Shown piece by piece: positions 1 to 8,777 of a stretch of 64,000 nucleotides of DNA. Below the pieces are notes generated by a model, which saw nothing but the letters and a program-made list of their open reading frames with translations, made no database searches and was not told where the DNA came from. This stretch comes from JAAYJG01 sp964450305 (lineage in GTDB: Bacteria; Bacillota; Clostridia; DSM-8532), in the NCBI GenBank assembly GCA_964450305.1, contig CAYVFB010000007.1:11354-75353 (forward strand). The letters run 5' to 3'. A program made the position numbers and the translations under genes. Each line of letters begins with the position of its first letter. The first letter of the stretch is position 1.

Positions 1-2
1 CA

Positions 3-932
3 CTGGAAGATGGATTGAACAACCTGCAAAATTCTATTTCTGGCGGAAGAATACGCTGGAATGAGCTTGCCAACAAGGGAACTCCATTGTTTCAGAAGCA
101 GTCGCAGAAGCTGACCGGCCAGCTGTTCACCGATGTTGACAAAACCTTTACCGACATTCCGACGCTGATCTATGACGGACCATTTTCCGAGCATATGGCG
201 AGCCAAAAGCCAAAAGGCCTGACCGGAAATGAGTTGAGCATGGAACAGGCACAGGAGAAGCTGAAAAAGTTTATCGGAGAGGACCGGGTGGCGGCCATAG
301 AACATACAGGAGAAATTCAAACCGATACCCTCCCGGCCTATAACTTCAAGATAACTTTTAAGGATCGGTCGAAGGATGAATTTGCTACCGCAGATGTCAC
401 GAAAAAAGGAGGGCATGTTATCTGGATGCTCTATTCAAGAGAAATAGGGCAGGAAACGCTGAATGTGGATCAAGCGAAGCAGGCTGGTTTGAAGTTCTTG
501 GAAAGCCGCGGCTTCAAAAACATGAAGGACACCTATTCGATCAAGGAAGACAGCATGGCAACAATAAATTACGCTTACTCACAGGACGGTGTTATCATTT
601 ACCCGGATTTGATAAAGGTGAAGATTGCGCTCGATAGCGGAGAGGTTGTGGGCTTTGAATCAAAAGGGTTTATCATGAACCACACCCAGCGCGAAATACC
701 GGCGGCAGGCCTGACGGAAGAACAAGCCATCGCCAGGATCATGGTTGGATCGGAGATAAAAGCGTCAGGGCTTGCCATCATTCCAACCACCTTTGGTACC
801 GAGGTATTCTGTTATGAAATGAAGGGAAAACTGAATGATCGGCACTTTATCGTATACCTAAATGCAATCACAGGGAAGGAAGAGCAGGTGCTCATCATCA
901 TCGATACGCCAAACGGCGTGCTGACCATGTAG
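3..932 (+). CDS. ypeB: Germination protein YpeB, C-terminal part (5' truncated by window edge)
   Basis: The reading frame is open from the first complete codon at the window edge, so the true start lies upstream. About 310 residues are visible of a protein that is usually near 450. Two PepSY-like repeats can be seen, each with a pattern like LTxEQA followed by an amphipathic stretch and a Gly-rich strand, around residues 80-160 and 235-305 of the visible part. YpeB is a membrane-anchored spore protein needed for stable incorporation of the cortex-lytic enzyme SleB, so a sleB gene is expected just upstream, outside the window. The gene ends before a strong hairpin at 1003-1038. The assignment rests on overall similarity to the YpeB family. 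Confidence 0.85.
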   Translation: MEDGLNNLQNSISGGRIRWNELANKGTPLFQKQSQKLTGQLFTDVDKTFTDIPTLIYDGPFSEHMASQKPKGLTGNELSMEQAQEKLKKFIGEDRVAAIEHTGEIQTDTLPAYNFKITFKDRSKDEFATADVTKKGGHVIWMLYSREIGQETLNVDQAKQAGLKFLESRGFKNMKDTYSIKEDSMATINYAYSQDGVIIYPDLIKVKIALDSGEVVGFESKGFIMNHTQREIPAAGLTEEQAIARIMVGSEIKASGLAIIPTTFGTEVFCYEMKGKLNDRHFIVYLNAITGKEEQVLIIIDTPNGVLTM

Positions 933-1002
933 AACAGTCTTCACATTCACTATTGTTCTGAATTTGGAATAGTAATGAAAACAGAACCCTCTGTTCACCG
1001 GA

Positions 1003-1038
1003 TTTCGGGCTGGCCGTTCGGACGTGGCCAGCCTGAAA
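1003..1038 (+). terminator. Strong hairpin after ypeB
   Basis: Arms TTTCGGGCTGGCC (1003-1015) and GGCCAGCCTGAAA (1026-1038) form a 13-bp stem with one G-U pair and a 10-nt loop. It lies 70 bp after the ypeB stop. There is no T tract directly after it, so it may be a weak or factor-dependent terminator, or an mRNA 3' stabiliser. Confidence 0.5.
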
Positions 1039-1155
1039 TGTCATATAGCTTCTATACTCTTTTTTGAACGCACCATTTTGGTATCATTTCTGGAGCAGTG
1101 AAGAATCACAGGAGTAACATATTCGCATCATTTTCTTCTGTTGTTCTTCTTATTC

Positions 1156-1184
1156 TTGTAGTATGCAAAAATTTGCTATATAAT
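1156..1184 (+). promoter_or_regulatory. Sigma-A type promoter of hisIE
   Basis: TTGTAG (1156-1161), a 17-bp spacer and a perfect TATAAT (1179-1184). It lies about 70 bp upstream of the hisI start. The rest of the 933-1255 gap holds only the hairpin at 1003-1038. Confidence 0.7.
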
Positions 1185-1255
1185 AGGTTTAAATCTCAGG
1201 AGAACTTATTATACAGGGAAACCCGGAACGGGAGAATTGCGAAGGGCTTAAAAGT

Positions 1256-1579
1256 ATGGATGCACTGAAATTCAACGAACAGGGCTTGATTCCGGTGATC
1301 GTGCAGGATGCGGAAAACCGGGAAGTGCTGATGATGGCCTGGATGAACCAGCAGGCGCTGGATCAGACGATTGCCACCGGAAGGGCCACCTATTGGAGCA
1401 GAAGCCGCGGCAAGCTGTGGGTGAAGGGTGAGACCTCCGGTCACTATCAGGCTGTGAAGGAAATCCGTGTTGACTGCGATGCCGATACGCTCCTGCTTTC
1501 TGTGGTACAACAGGGTGCAGCCTGCCATACAGGCTCAAGAACATGCTTTTACCGTGAGTTCCCAATAAAGGAGGAATAG
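1256..1579 (+). CDS. hisI: Phosphoribosyl-AMP cyclohydrolase
   Basis: A 107-residue cytoplasmic enzyme of histidine biosynthesis that opens the purine ring of phosphoribosyl-AMP (third step). The family's metal-binding signatures are present: the DCDAD motif near residue 74, then GAACHTG and the following TCFYR near the C terminus. In this organism it is a stand-alone protein rather than a HisIE fusion. hisE follows 4 bp later, so the two are co-transcribed from the promoter at 1156-1184. No other his genes lie in the window, so the pair is separate from the rest of the pathway here. The ATG at 1256 has a GAAGGG ribosome binding site. Confidence 0.95.
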   Translation: MDALKFNEQGLIPVIVQDAENREVLMMAWMNQQALDQTIATGRATYWSRSRGKLWVKGETSGHYQAVKEIRVDCDADTLLLSVVQQGAACHTGSRTCFYREFPIKEE

Positions 1580-1583
1580 ACTG

Positions 1584-1871
1584 TTGCAGAACACATTTGA
1601 AATTTTCAAAGAAGTTTATGAAGTGATTGTCGACAGAAAAAACAACCCCAAAGAGGGTTCTTATACCAACTACCTGTTCGACAAGGGCTTGGATAAAATC
1701 CTGAAAAAGGTGGGCGAAGAAGCTTCAGAGGTCATTATTGGTGCCAAGAACCTGAACAAGGATGAGATACAATATGAGATTGCCGACCTGATATATCACT
1801 TAATGGTGCTGATGGTGCAACAGGGGCTAACCTGGGAGGATATCTCCAAAGAGCTCGAGAAAAGAAGATAA
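1584..1871 (+). CDS. hisE: Phosphoribosyl-ATP pyrophosphatase
   Basis: A 95-residue all-alpha enzyme of the MazG/HisE superfamily that hydrolyses phosphoribosyl-ATP to phosphoribosyl-AMP, the step just before HisI. The Mg-binding pattern is visible as GEEASEV followed by EIADLIYH, the EExxE...ExxD arrangement of the family. The start is a TTG at 1584, chosen because AAGGAGGAAT sits at the right distance and because length and N terminus match the family. It is translationally close to hisI (4-bp gap). Confidence 0.95.
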   Translation: MQNTFEIFKEVYEVIVDRKNNPKEGSYTNYLFDKGLDKILKKVGEEASEVIIGAKNLNKDEIQYEIADLIYHLMVLMVQQGLTWEDISKELEKRR

Positions 1872-1937
1872 CCAGGCAAGCCAGTGACAAATGTATTTCA
1901 GCCATTCCTTAAGAATGGTTAAAAGGAGGGTAAAGAT

Positions 1938-2591
1938 ATGTTCTGTCCTAAGTGTGGCACAAACGTTACTGAAGGGTCAAAATTTTGTGAGACATGTGGA
2001 AATAATATGCAGATCGCAGCAGAGCAGACTGAGGTTCAGCAGCAGATGGAAAAACCTCGGGAGCCTGTTCCGGCTGAACCTCAGCCGGCACCAGCGCAGT
2101 CTTCTTATCAACCCCAACCTCAACCACAGCCCCAGCCTCAGCCGCAACCACAGTATCAGCAAAGGCCTCAACCGGCGTCACCGCCACCTGCTTACCAGCC
2201 CCAACCCCAGCCACAGGCTCCCATATATCCGATGAAACCACCCGTTCAACCTCAGCCTCAACCGCAGCCACAATATCAGCAAAGGCCCCAGCCAGCACCA
2301 CAGTACAATACATATAACGGTGATGATCCCCGCGACAAGCCTTATAGTGTGGGCGGCTGGCTGTTGACGATGTTGATTTGCATAATTCCGGTTGTTGGCT
2401 GGATTATGCCCTTTGTATGGGCATTTGGCAGTAAAGCCAACAAGAGCAAAAAGAATTACTTCATTGCAACGTTGATTATGGCGGTCATTTGGATCGTTAT
2501 AATCATCGTAGTTGTTGTAACTCTCGGCGCTGCTATCAACAACTATCTCCAGCAACTGGGCGGGATTGGAGATATACCATTTGATTTTTAA
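1938..2591 (+). CDS. Zinc-ribbon membrane protein with a Pro/Gln-repeat linker
   Basis: A 217-residue protein in three parts. Residues 1-24 are a zinc ribbon with CPKCG and CETCG pairs. Residues 30-130 are a low-complexity Pro-Gln linker built from PQ dipeptides; a block resembling PQPQYQQRPQPA occurs twice. The last 90 residues hold two membrane segments, near residues 140-160 and 175-200, separated by a Lys-rich loop. The zinc ribbon is probably cytoplasmic. Many Firmicutes encode such proteins; no function is established and I infer none. The ribosome binding site AGGAGGG precedes the ATG, and a strong bidirectional terminator follows. Confidence 0.75.
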   Translation: MFCPKCGTNVTEGSKFCETCGNNMQIAAEQTEVQQQMEKPREPVPAEPQPAPAQSSYQPQPQPQPQPQPQPQYQQRPQPASPPPAYQPQPQPQAPIYPMKPPVQPQPQPQPQYQQRPQPAPQYNTYNGDDPRDKPYSVGGWLLTMLICIIPVVGWIMPFVWAFGSKANKSKKNYFIATLIMAVIWIVIIIVVVVTLGAAINNYLQQLGGIGDIPFDF

Positions 2592-2611
2592 TTTTTCTCA
2601 AAGCATAAAAC

Positions 2612-2643
2612 ACGGGCTTGTAGTTTCCTGCAAGCCCGTTTTG
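2612..2643. terminator. Bidirectional rho-independent terminator between convergent genes
   Basis: ACGGGCTTG...CAAGCCCGT forms a 12-bp stem (2612-2639) followed by TTTT on the plus strand and preceded by AAAA, so it can act on both the zinc-ribbon gene and the convergent argD. Confidence 0.85.
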
Positions 2644-2663
2644 CTTACGCAACACAAGGGGCC

Positions 2664-2692
2664 GAACACAGAAGAACCGTCCCATTGTGTTC
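2664..2692. repeat. Short palindromic intergenic repeat (GGGACGGTTCTT type)
   Basis: GAACACA (2664-2670) and TGTGTTC (2686-2692) flank a core reading GGGACGGTTCTT on the minus strand. A sibling with arms GAAACA/TGTTTC and core GGGACGATTCTT is at 25735-25761. It lies just outside the stop codon of argD. Confidence 0.6.
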
Positions 2693-2699
2693 CATCGCT

Positions 2700-3896
2700 T
2701 TAAAACTCGGAGAGCACCTCTTCAAGCACGTGAATAAACCCGTCCATGTCCTTCTTCGTGACTATCAGTGGCGGCAATACCCGCAGGATGCTGTCTCCCA
2801 CAGTACCCAGCAGATACTTCCTTTCAAACAGCTTTTTATTCAATTCCTTTGCAATGGGTTGATTGAACTGTATGCCAATCATCAGGCCCTTCCCGCGTAC
2901 CTCCTGGATAATGGCATATTTCTCTTTGATAACACTCATTTTCTCAAAGAAATACGCACCCATCGCTGCTGAATTTTCGCTCAGCTTATCATTTAAAATG
3001 GTGGATAACACCGCATAACCCGTATTACAAGCCAATGGATTGCCACCAAAGGTAGAACCATGATCCCCGGGCTCAAAAGCTGCTGCCGCATGTTCTTTCG
3101 CACACAGCGCACCAATCGGAAACCCGCCTGCCAACGCCTTCGCAAGCGTAAAGATGTCGGGCTCGATCCCGTAGTGCTGATAGCCAAACAGCTTCCCGGT
3201 CCGGCCTAACCCGCATTGCACTTCATCAAATATCAGCAGGATCCCATTTTTGTCACATAGCTCGCGCACACCTTTCATATATTCGACAGTGGTGGGGTTC
3301 ACACCGCTCTCACCCTGAATGGGTTCGAGCATAACCGCGCAGGTGGCGCCATTGATTGTGTTTGCCAGGGCTTCGAGGTTGTTGATGGGAACCTTCAGAA
3401 ACTTCGGCGTTAGGGGTGAATAGGGTTTTTGATACTTGTCCTGGCCTGTGGCGGCGATGGTTGCAAGGGTTCTGCCATGAAAGGATTTGTCGAGGGTAAT
3501 GATTTCAAACTTTTCAGGCAACCCCTTTTTCTTGAAATACAGCCTTGCAAGCTTAATGGCACCTTCGTTGGCTTCTGCCCCGCTGTTGGCAAAGAACACC
3601 TTGTCGGCACAGGAGTTCTTAACAATTAACTCTGCGAGCTTTGCCTGCTGCTCAATATAATACAAGCTGGAGCAATGGATCAGCTTTTTTGCCTGCTCAC
3701 AGATGGCACCTACTACGGCAGGATGGGAATGGCCCAGCGCGCTGACTGCAATTCCGGCAAAAAAGTCCTGGTATTCACTGCCTTCGGTATCCCACAGAGA
3801 AAGTCCCTTTCCGTGGGTAAAGCAAACCGGGATTCGGCTGCCAAAGGTATTCATATAATATTGCTGATCCTTTTGAATGATCTCCTGTAAATTCAT
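2700..3896 (-). CDS. argD: Acetylornithine aminotransferase
   Basis: A 398-residue PLP-dependent class-III aminotransferase that converts N-acetylglutamate semialdehyde to N-acetylornithine in arginine synthesis. Visible signatures are NSGAEANEGA, IFDEVQCGLGRTG (PLP-binding Asp) and TLAKALAGGFP, which carries the Schiff-base lysine. The frame is open further upstream, but the ATG at 3896 is chosen because AGGAGGT lies 8 bp before it and the family's N terminus starts here. It stands alone, convergent with the zinc-ribbon gene. An ArgR-type operator overlaps its promoter. A role in lysine synthesis or ornithine catabolism cannot be excluded, but the operator favours arginine. Confidence 0.93.
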   Translation of the reverse strand: MNLQEIIQKDQQYYMNTFGSRIPVCFTHGKGLSLWDTEGSEYQDFFAGIAVSALGHSHPAVVGAICEQAKKLIHCSSLYYIEQQAKLAELIVKNSCADKVFFANSGAEANEGAIKLARLYFKKKGLPEKFEIITLDKSFHGRTLATIAATGQDKYQKPYSPLTPKFLKVPINNLEALANTINGATCAVMLEPIQGESGVNPTTVEYMKGVRELCDKNGILLIFDEVQCGLGRTGKLFGYQHYGIEPDIFTLAKALAGGFPIGALCAKEHAAAAFEPGDHGSTFGGNPLACNTGYAVLSTILNDKLSENSAAMGAYFFEKMSVIKEKYAIIQEVRGKGLMIGIQFNQPIAKELNKKLFERKYLLGTVGDSILRVLPPLIVTKKDMDGFIHVLEEVLSEF

Positions 3897-4007
3897 GGTC
3901 GCACCTCCTGGAATACTGGCCTGAGCATAAGGTTTTCGTGAGGACTCAGGCATTTATGTAAATATGTTGGAAACAGCTTCAGAGAGCTACTGCTTTAGGT
4001 TAGTATA

Positions 4008-4036
4008 ATTATACATTCAAATGAATAAAAATACAA
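4008..4036 (-). promoter_or_regulatory. argD promoter overlapping an ArgR/AhrC-type operator
   Basis: On the minus strand TTGTAT (4036-4031), a 17-bp spacer and TATAAT (4013-4008) form a promoter. Read on the plus strand, TGAATAAAAATACA (4022-4035) matches the ARG-box pattern TGAATnnnnATTCA with one mismatch and closely resembles the B. subtilis operator. A further ATTCA half-site is at 4015-4019 and another at 4055-4059. The operator covers the -35 element and spacer, as expected for arginine-dependent repression. The remainder of the 3897-4292 gap shows nothing else clear. Confidence 0.7.
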
Positions 4037-4292
4037 CAGTTTTTTATATTTATCATTCAAATTTATTTGATATCGCAGGAACGTCAATACCAGAATGATC
4101 ACCTGGTATGACATCGTTTAAGCGATTAAACAACCGCGATTGAGTGACCAATACCAATCGATTATACCTTTTCATCATAAAAACCAACACAAAAGCCTGA
4201 ATTGAAGTAAAGTTCAGGAAATTTCCTGTTTGCTTTTAAAATAACACTAAGATATGATAATAAGGTTAATCTGTTCAATAGGGGGCATCGGG

Positions 4293-5180
4293 ATGAGTCT
4301 GAACCATCAAAAAACATATTCGTTGCTGCTTCTTTTGGTGACAGCCATATTATGGAGCATGAGCGGGCTGCTGATAAAAAGCATTCACGCACATCCGCTG
4401 GCCATTGCAGGAACACGATCGGCCATCGCGACTGTCGTCTTGTTGATATATATCAGAAAACCAAAGTTCACCTGGTCCTTCCCCCAACTGGCGGCTGCTT
4501 TCATGTACGCCCTGACAGTGATCACCTTTGTGGCTGCAAATAAAAATACGACTGCAGCCAATGCTATTCTGATTCAGTATACTGCGCCGATCTATGTGGC
4601 TTTTTTCGGAGCCTGGCTGCTGAAGGAGAAACCAAAGCCCATCGACTGGGCAACCATTGCTGCGGTGCTTTGTGGTATGGTGCTGTTCTTTTTGGGCGAT
4701 TTGGATACCCGGGGGGTTTGGGGGAATGTTTTGGCCGCGATCAGCGGAGTAGCCTTTGGGTTGTTTCCTGTTTTCATGAGAATGCAAAAGGATGGCTCGC
4801 CGATAGAATCAGTGCTGCTGGGCAATTTGCTTACCGCTGTGATTGGGGTGCCCTTTCTGTTTTCTGGCATTCCGGACACTACGGGCTGGATTTATCTGGG
4901 CATCCTTGGAACCTTTCAACTGGGGATCAGCTATATTCTGTACAGTATTGCGATAAAACATGTAACCGCTCTTGAATCCTCCCTGATCACCGTGATCGAA
5001 CCCATTTTGAATCCTATTTGGGTACTCCTTTTTATGGGAGAGACCCCGGGTATATTTGCTATCATTGGTGGTATCATTGTAGTATTGGCGATAACGCTGC
5101 GTTGTGTCATCACATCCATCGGTAAACAGGGAGGCAACACTCAGACGGAAGTACTCAAGACTGAAAGCCCGAAACCTTGA
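4293..5180 (+). CDS. EamA-family (DMT superfamily) transporter
   Basis: A 295-residue integral membrane protein with about ten hydrophobic segments in two EamA repeats (roughly residues 10-135 and 150-275). The pattern SGLLIKSIHAHP near the N terminus and the Pro/Gly-rich membrane helices are typical of drug/metabolite transporters. Substrates of this family vary (amino acids, nucleosides, metabolites) and cannot be told from sequence. The start at 4293 is chosen over an upstream in-frame ATG at 4254 because GGGGGC lies just before it. It is monocistronic and unrelated in function to its neighbours. Confidence 0.85.
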   Translation: MSLNHQKTYSLLLLLVTAILWSMSGLLIKSIHAHPLAIAGTRSAIATVVLLIYIRKPKFTWSFPQLAAAFMYALTVITFVAANKNTTAANAILIQYTAPIYVAFFGAWLLKEKPKPIDWATIAAVLCGMVLFFLGDLDTRGVWGNVLAAISGVAFGLFPVFMRMQKDGSPIESVLLGNLLTAVIGVPFLFSGIPDTTGWIYLGILGTFQLGISYILYSIAIKHVTALESSLITVIEPILNPIWVLLFMGETPGIFAIIGGIIVVLAITLRCVITSIGKQGGNTQTEVLKTESPKP

Positions 5181-5238
5181 CAGGTTCCGCAGGAGTAACA
5201 TCAAATGAGCTCCATGGCATAGTGAAACCCGGCGAAGG

Positions 5239-5266
5239 TTGCAAAGCAAAGCTATAATGCTATAAT
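5239..5266 (+). promoter_or_regulatory. Promoter of the V-type ATPase operon
   Basis: TTGCAA (5239-5244), a 16-bp spacer and TATAAT (5261-5266), about 90 bp upstream of the first ATPase gene. No other clear promoter was seen between there and the last gene at 14198. Confidence 0.6.
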
Positions 5267-5353
5267 CAATGTGTCAGCTTACAGGATAATCTGTGAATGG
5301 ATGGCATAGGGTCACATCGTATGCAAAGTGCCCATATATTGAGGAGACTCCCG

Positions 5354-5665
5354 ATGGAATACGTTTTTAAGAAAATTATTGAAATTGAAAACAGAGCAAA
5401 AGAGATCTATCAGGAAGCAGTTGCCGGAAAAGAGCAAATGAAGGATGCCCTTGCGCAGGAAATCGGAAACCGGGAGGACGATATCAGGAAAATGAGGCAG
5501 GGAAAGATAGACCAGTTGTCGTCCTCCGGGCAAAGGGGTGTGGATGAAAAACTGGCGCTGATTAACCTGCAGATACAGGAAAAACTTTCACAGCTTGAAT
5601 CCGAAGCTTCAACCAACGCAATAAAGTGGGAAGAAACTATTTTCTCCAGGGTAATTGGTGATTGA
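5354..5665 (+). CDS. V-type ATPase subunit H/G-like (peripheral stalk)
   Basis: A 103-residue, almost wholly helical and charged protein predicted to form a coiled coil. In prokaryotic V/A-type ATPases such a protein pairs with subunit E to form the peripheral stalks that hold the A3B3 head to subunit I. The position at the head of the operon and the size support this; the sequence itself is low in family-specific motifs. The ATG at 5354 is chosen for GAGGAG 8 bp upstream; an in-frame codon at 5297 has no such site. The stop is 1 bp before the ATG chosen for subunit C. Confidence 0.75.
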   Translation: MEYVFKKIIEIENRAKEIYQEAVAGKEQMKDALAQEIGNREDDIRKMRQGKIDQLSSSGQRGVDEKLALINLQIQEKLSQLESEASTNAIKWEETIFSRVIGD

Positions 5666-5666
5666 T

Positions 5667-6719
5667 ATGCCTATGTCCGTCGCGAAATACAGTGCACTCG
5701 CCGGAAAAACCCGGGCCATGTATGGTAAACTGTTAACACCGGAAAACTATCGGGAGCTGATGCGCCAAAGAAGTGTGGGCGATGTTGCTGTCTGGCTGAA
5801 GCAGAACACTTCCTATAAGGAAACCTTATCCGACCTGAACGAAAATGACATACGCCGTGTTCCTTTCGAGAATATGCTTAAAAAAAGCCTGCTCAACGAC
5901 TACCGGAAGCTGTTCTGCTTTTCACAGGGGAATATTAAGGAGTTTTTAAAGGTTGCGTTGCTCAAGCATGAGGTGGAAAGCGTAAAAAGGTTGTTCCGGG
6001 TGCTGGAGATGGAACAAACCATTAACCTGGTGGAAGACTCATTGCTTTTTCTGTCAAAGTATGACACGCTGAATATTACCAGGCTGACAAAATCCCGGAA
6101 TTCCCGTGAGTTTATATCAAACCTGCAGGGCACCGGTTATTATAACGTCCTCAGACCATTTCTTTCCGCGGATAAAAGCCATAACCTTTTTCAAATTGAG
6201 ATGGCACTGGATAATTATTACCTGAATATTGTCCTTTCAAAGAAAAAAAAGCTGCTTCAGGGCGTGGATGCCAGCGTGGTAGAACGTTCCATCGGAATCG
6301 AGATCGATGTGATGAACCTAATGTGGGTATACAGGGGAAGAATGATCTATCAACTGGATCGGAGTGTGATTTTAGGGTATTACATTCCGCAGGGCTACAA
6401 GCTATCACGCGAGCTGGTTTACGAGCTTGCGGACGCGAAGGACCCGGAGGCCTTCAAGCACATTGTGGCACGCACTAAATATGCCGAAATTTTTTTATCT
6501 GATAAATATATTTTTGCCGAATTGAATTTCAATGAATATATGCACAGGTTTCACCTGGGTTATTTGCGAAAATACTGCTTTTCCATATCGAGTGCGGTGT
6601 CTTACCTGCACCTGAAGGAATATGAGCTATCCAATATCATTACCATTCTCGAGGGGATACGTTACGGTTTACCGGTTGAGGAAATCACAAAATATGTTAT
6701 TGGGGTTCAGGCGTTATGA
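5667..6719 (+). CDS. ntpC: V-type ATPase subunit C (central stalk cap)
   Basis: A 350-residue, mostly helical protein of the V-ATPase d/AC39 (subunit C) family, the funnel that connects the central rotor shaft (D-F) to the c-ring. The repeated three-lobe pattern of the family is recognisable, as is the N-terminal segment that places Tyr and Ala near AKYSALAGKTRAM. GGTGAT precedes the ATG at 5667; in-frame TTG/GTG codons slightly upstream would overlap the previous gene. It is followed by a 107-bp gap with no clear promoter. Its place as second gene, before subunit I, differs from the more common I-K-E-C order. Confidence 0.85.
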   Translation: MPMSVAKYSALAGKTRAMYGKLLTPENYRELMRQRSVGDVAVWLKQNTSYKETLSDLNENDIRRVPFENMLKKSLLNDYRKLFCFSQGNIKEFLKVALLKHEVESVKRLFRVLEMEQTINLVEDSLLFLSKYDTLNITRLTKSRNSREFISNLQGTGYYNVLRPFLSADKSHNLFQIEMALDNYYLNIVLSKKKKLLQGVDASVVERSIGIEIDVMNLMWVYRGRMIYQLDRSVILGYYIPQGYKLSRELVYELADAKDPEAFKHIVARTKYAEIFLSDKYIFAELNFNEYMHRFHLGYLRKYCFSISSAVSYLHLKEYELSNIITILEGIRYGLPVEEITKYVIGVQAL

Positions 6720-6826
6720 AAGCGGGTATGAACCGGATGTGCAAGCAAAGCATGCTGCTGGTTTCATAAAAGCCTGAGGCCAGCAAAACCAGACGGCTTG
6801 TTTGAAAGGAAAGGGGTGGGGAAGCA

Positions 6827-8743
6827 GTGCCGGTTGAACGGATGAAATATGTGAAAATCGTAGGCCCCATTAATCAGCTGGACGAGTTTCTTTTGCATTA
6901 CGTCATAGACGGGAATATTCAGTTGGAGCATGCCTTCAACCATGTAAACAGCCCAAAGGGTTTAACTCCTTTTATGGGTGAAAACCCTTATGATCCGGTC
7001 GTAAAAACGCTGGATAACCTGAATAAAACAATGAAGGCAACCGTCCGGTCATGCTGCGTTGAGCAGCGCTGCAGCTATGCTCTTAAACCAATGGATACCC
7101 AGACTGTCATGAAGAACCTTGAAGCGCTTGAAGAAAAACTGGGAGAGTTTGAGAAAGAGCTCGCGAAAACCCAGGAGGAAGTTGATGAAAACAGGCAAAT
7201 TCTGAAGCAGCTAATTCCGCTGAAGGATTTAGACATTAAAATGGATGACCTGTTTCATTTTGAGTATATGAAAATTCGTTTTGGAAAGCTTCCGAAGGAA
7301 AGCTTTGAAAAAATGAAAATGGTGCTGCACAACCAGGACGTGATTGTCGTGTCGATTTCAAGCGATGACAGGGATGTGTGGGTCTCCTGCTTTATGCCGG
7401 CGGTCGTATCGGTGAAGATTGACAATATCCTGTCCTCCTTTTATTTTGAAAGGATAAGAATATCCGGCAAAGTGAAGGGGTATCCCGCTGATGAGATTGT
7501 TTTGATGGAACGGGAGATTCAGAGGCTGGAAGCGGAAATCCTTCGCATGAAGGAAGAGCTGGAGCTCATCATCGAGGGTGAGAGTACCGAATTCGAAGAA
7601 ACATACACCCAAGCCATATACATGCAGCAGGCTTTTAATGTGCGAAAATACATCGCATATACCGATGAAACCTTCTATCTGACGGGGTGGATGCCTGTAA
7701 AAACTTTCGAGGAATTGAACGCGCAGCTAAAGCAACGCGAAGATTTTACCCTGTCGGTGGAAGAGCCCCGGGAGGTGCGCGGCCTGAAGCCCCCGACCAT
7801 TTTAAGAAACAACAGGTTTTTCAGACCCTTCGAGGCTATTGTCACCATGTATGGGCTTCCTAATCATAACGAGTTCGATCCCACCGTTCTGGTTGCCATT
7901 ACCTATATCCTGATGTTTGGCGCCATGTTCGGTGACGTTGGACAGGGGGCTGTCATCGCCCTGGCCGGGCTGTACTTGTTCTTCGGCAGGAAAAGCAATC
8001 TTGGTTGGGTTCTGGCCTGTGTTGGCGTTTCATCGGTTTGCTTCGGTTTTCTTTACGGCAGTGTCTTTGGGAATGAACATCTGCTTAAGCCCATCTGGAA
8101 GGCACCAATGGAAAACATCACGCAAATGCTGATCATTGCTGTGGGGTATGGGGCAATTATCATCGTGCTGTCCATTGCGATCAATATCATCAACAGCATA
8201 AAAGCAAAAGATTACGCACGCCTGATTTTTGACAGGAATGGCCTTGCCGGTCTGGTTTTCTATGCAGGTGCGCTGACAGCTGTACTTATCGCCCTTTCAG
8301 GCAGAGCATTGTCTGTTCCGCTGGTTGCGGCTGTATTGCTGATTCCGCTGTTGATGCTGCTTTTTAAGGAAAAACTGGAAACCATTCTGTTGAAAAAGCA
8401 TCATGAACACAGCGGCAGCTTTGTTGAGGGCTTTTTTGAAGTTTTTGAATCAGTACTGGGCTTTCTAAGCAATACAATTTCCTTCGTCAGGGTATCGGCC
8501 TTTGCGTTAAGCCACGCGGGCCTGGCGCTTGCGATCTGGACGTTGTACGACATGGCCGGTGGTACCATCGGCAAGATCGTCGTTTTGATGATCGGGAACC
8601 TTCTGATCATTGGCCTGGAAGGGCTGATTGTCGGAATTCAATGTATGAGGCTTCAGTTTTATGAGATGTTCAGCCGGTTTTTCTCAGGGGACGGCAGGGA
8701 GTTCAATCCCATCCGTGTTTGCGGAAAGACCGGACGACAATAA
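6827..8743 (+). CDS. ntpI: V-type ATPase subunit I (a subunit, ion channel stator)
   Basis: A 638-residue protein. The N-terminal ~340 residues are soluble and contain coiled coil (about residues 90-125 and 225-255), while the C-terminal half carries about seven or eight membrane helices. The motif SFVRVSAFALSHAGL near residue 555 contains the essential arginine that faces the c-ring glutamate. This subunit provides the two half-channels for H+ or Na+ and anchors the peripheral stalks. It starts with GTG behind AAGGGGTGGGG. A slightly short linker follows to subunit K (34 bp). Confidence 0.93.
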   Translation: MPVERMKYVKIVGPINQLDEFLLHYVIDGNIQLEHAFNHVNSPKGLTPFMGENPYDPVVKTLDNLNKTMKATVRSCCVEQRCSYALKPMDTQTVMKNLEALEEKLGEFEKELAKTQEEVDENRQILKQLIPLKDLDIKMDDLFHFEYMKIRFGKLPKESFEKMKMVLHNQDVIVVSISSDDRDVWVSCFMPAVVSVKIDNILSSFYFERIRISGKVKGYPADEIVLMEREIQRLEAEILRMKEELELIIEGESTEFEETYTQAIYMQQAFNVRKYIAYTDETFYLTGWMPVKTFEELNAQLKQREDFTLSVEEPREVRGLKPPTILRNNRFFRPFEAIVTMYGLPNHNEFDPTVLVAITYILMFGAMFGDVGQGAVIALAGLYLFFGRKSNLGWVLACVGVSSVCFGFLYGSVFGNEHLLKPIWKAPMENITQMLIIAVGYGAIIIVLSIAINIINSIKAKDYARLIFDRNGLAGLVFYAGALTAVLIALSGRALSVPLVAAVLLIPLLMLLFKEKLETILLKKHHEHSGSFVEGFFEVFESVLGFLSNTISFVRVSAFALSHAGLALAIWTLYDMAGGTIGKIVVLMIGNLLIIGLEGLIVGIQCMRLQFYEMFSRFFSGDGREFNPIRVCGKTGRQ

Positions 8744-8777
8744 ATGAGATCGAATTCACAGGTTTGGAGGAGCAGTT

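Noticed and set aside
1891..2235. Overlapping ORFs in the Pro-Gln-rich region of the zinc-ribbon gene
   Set aside because: Shadow frames produced by the CAG/CCA-rich repeats; only the 1938-2591 frame has a ribosome binding site, a zinc ribbon and membrane helices.
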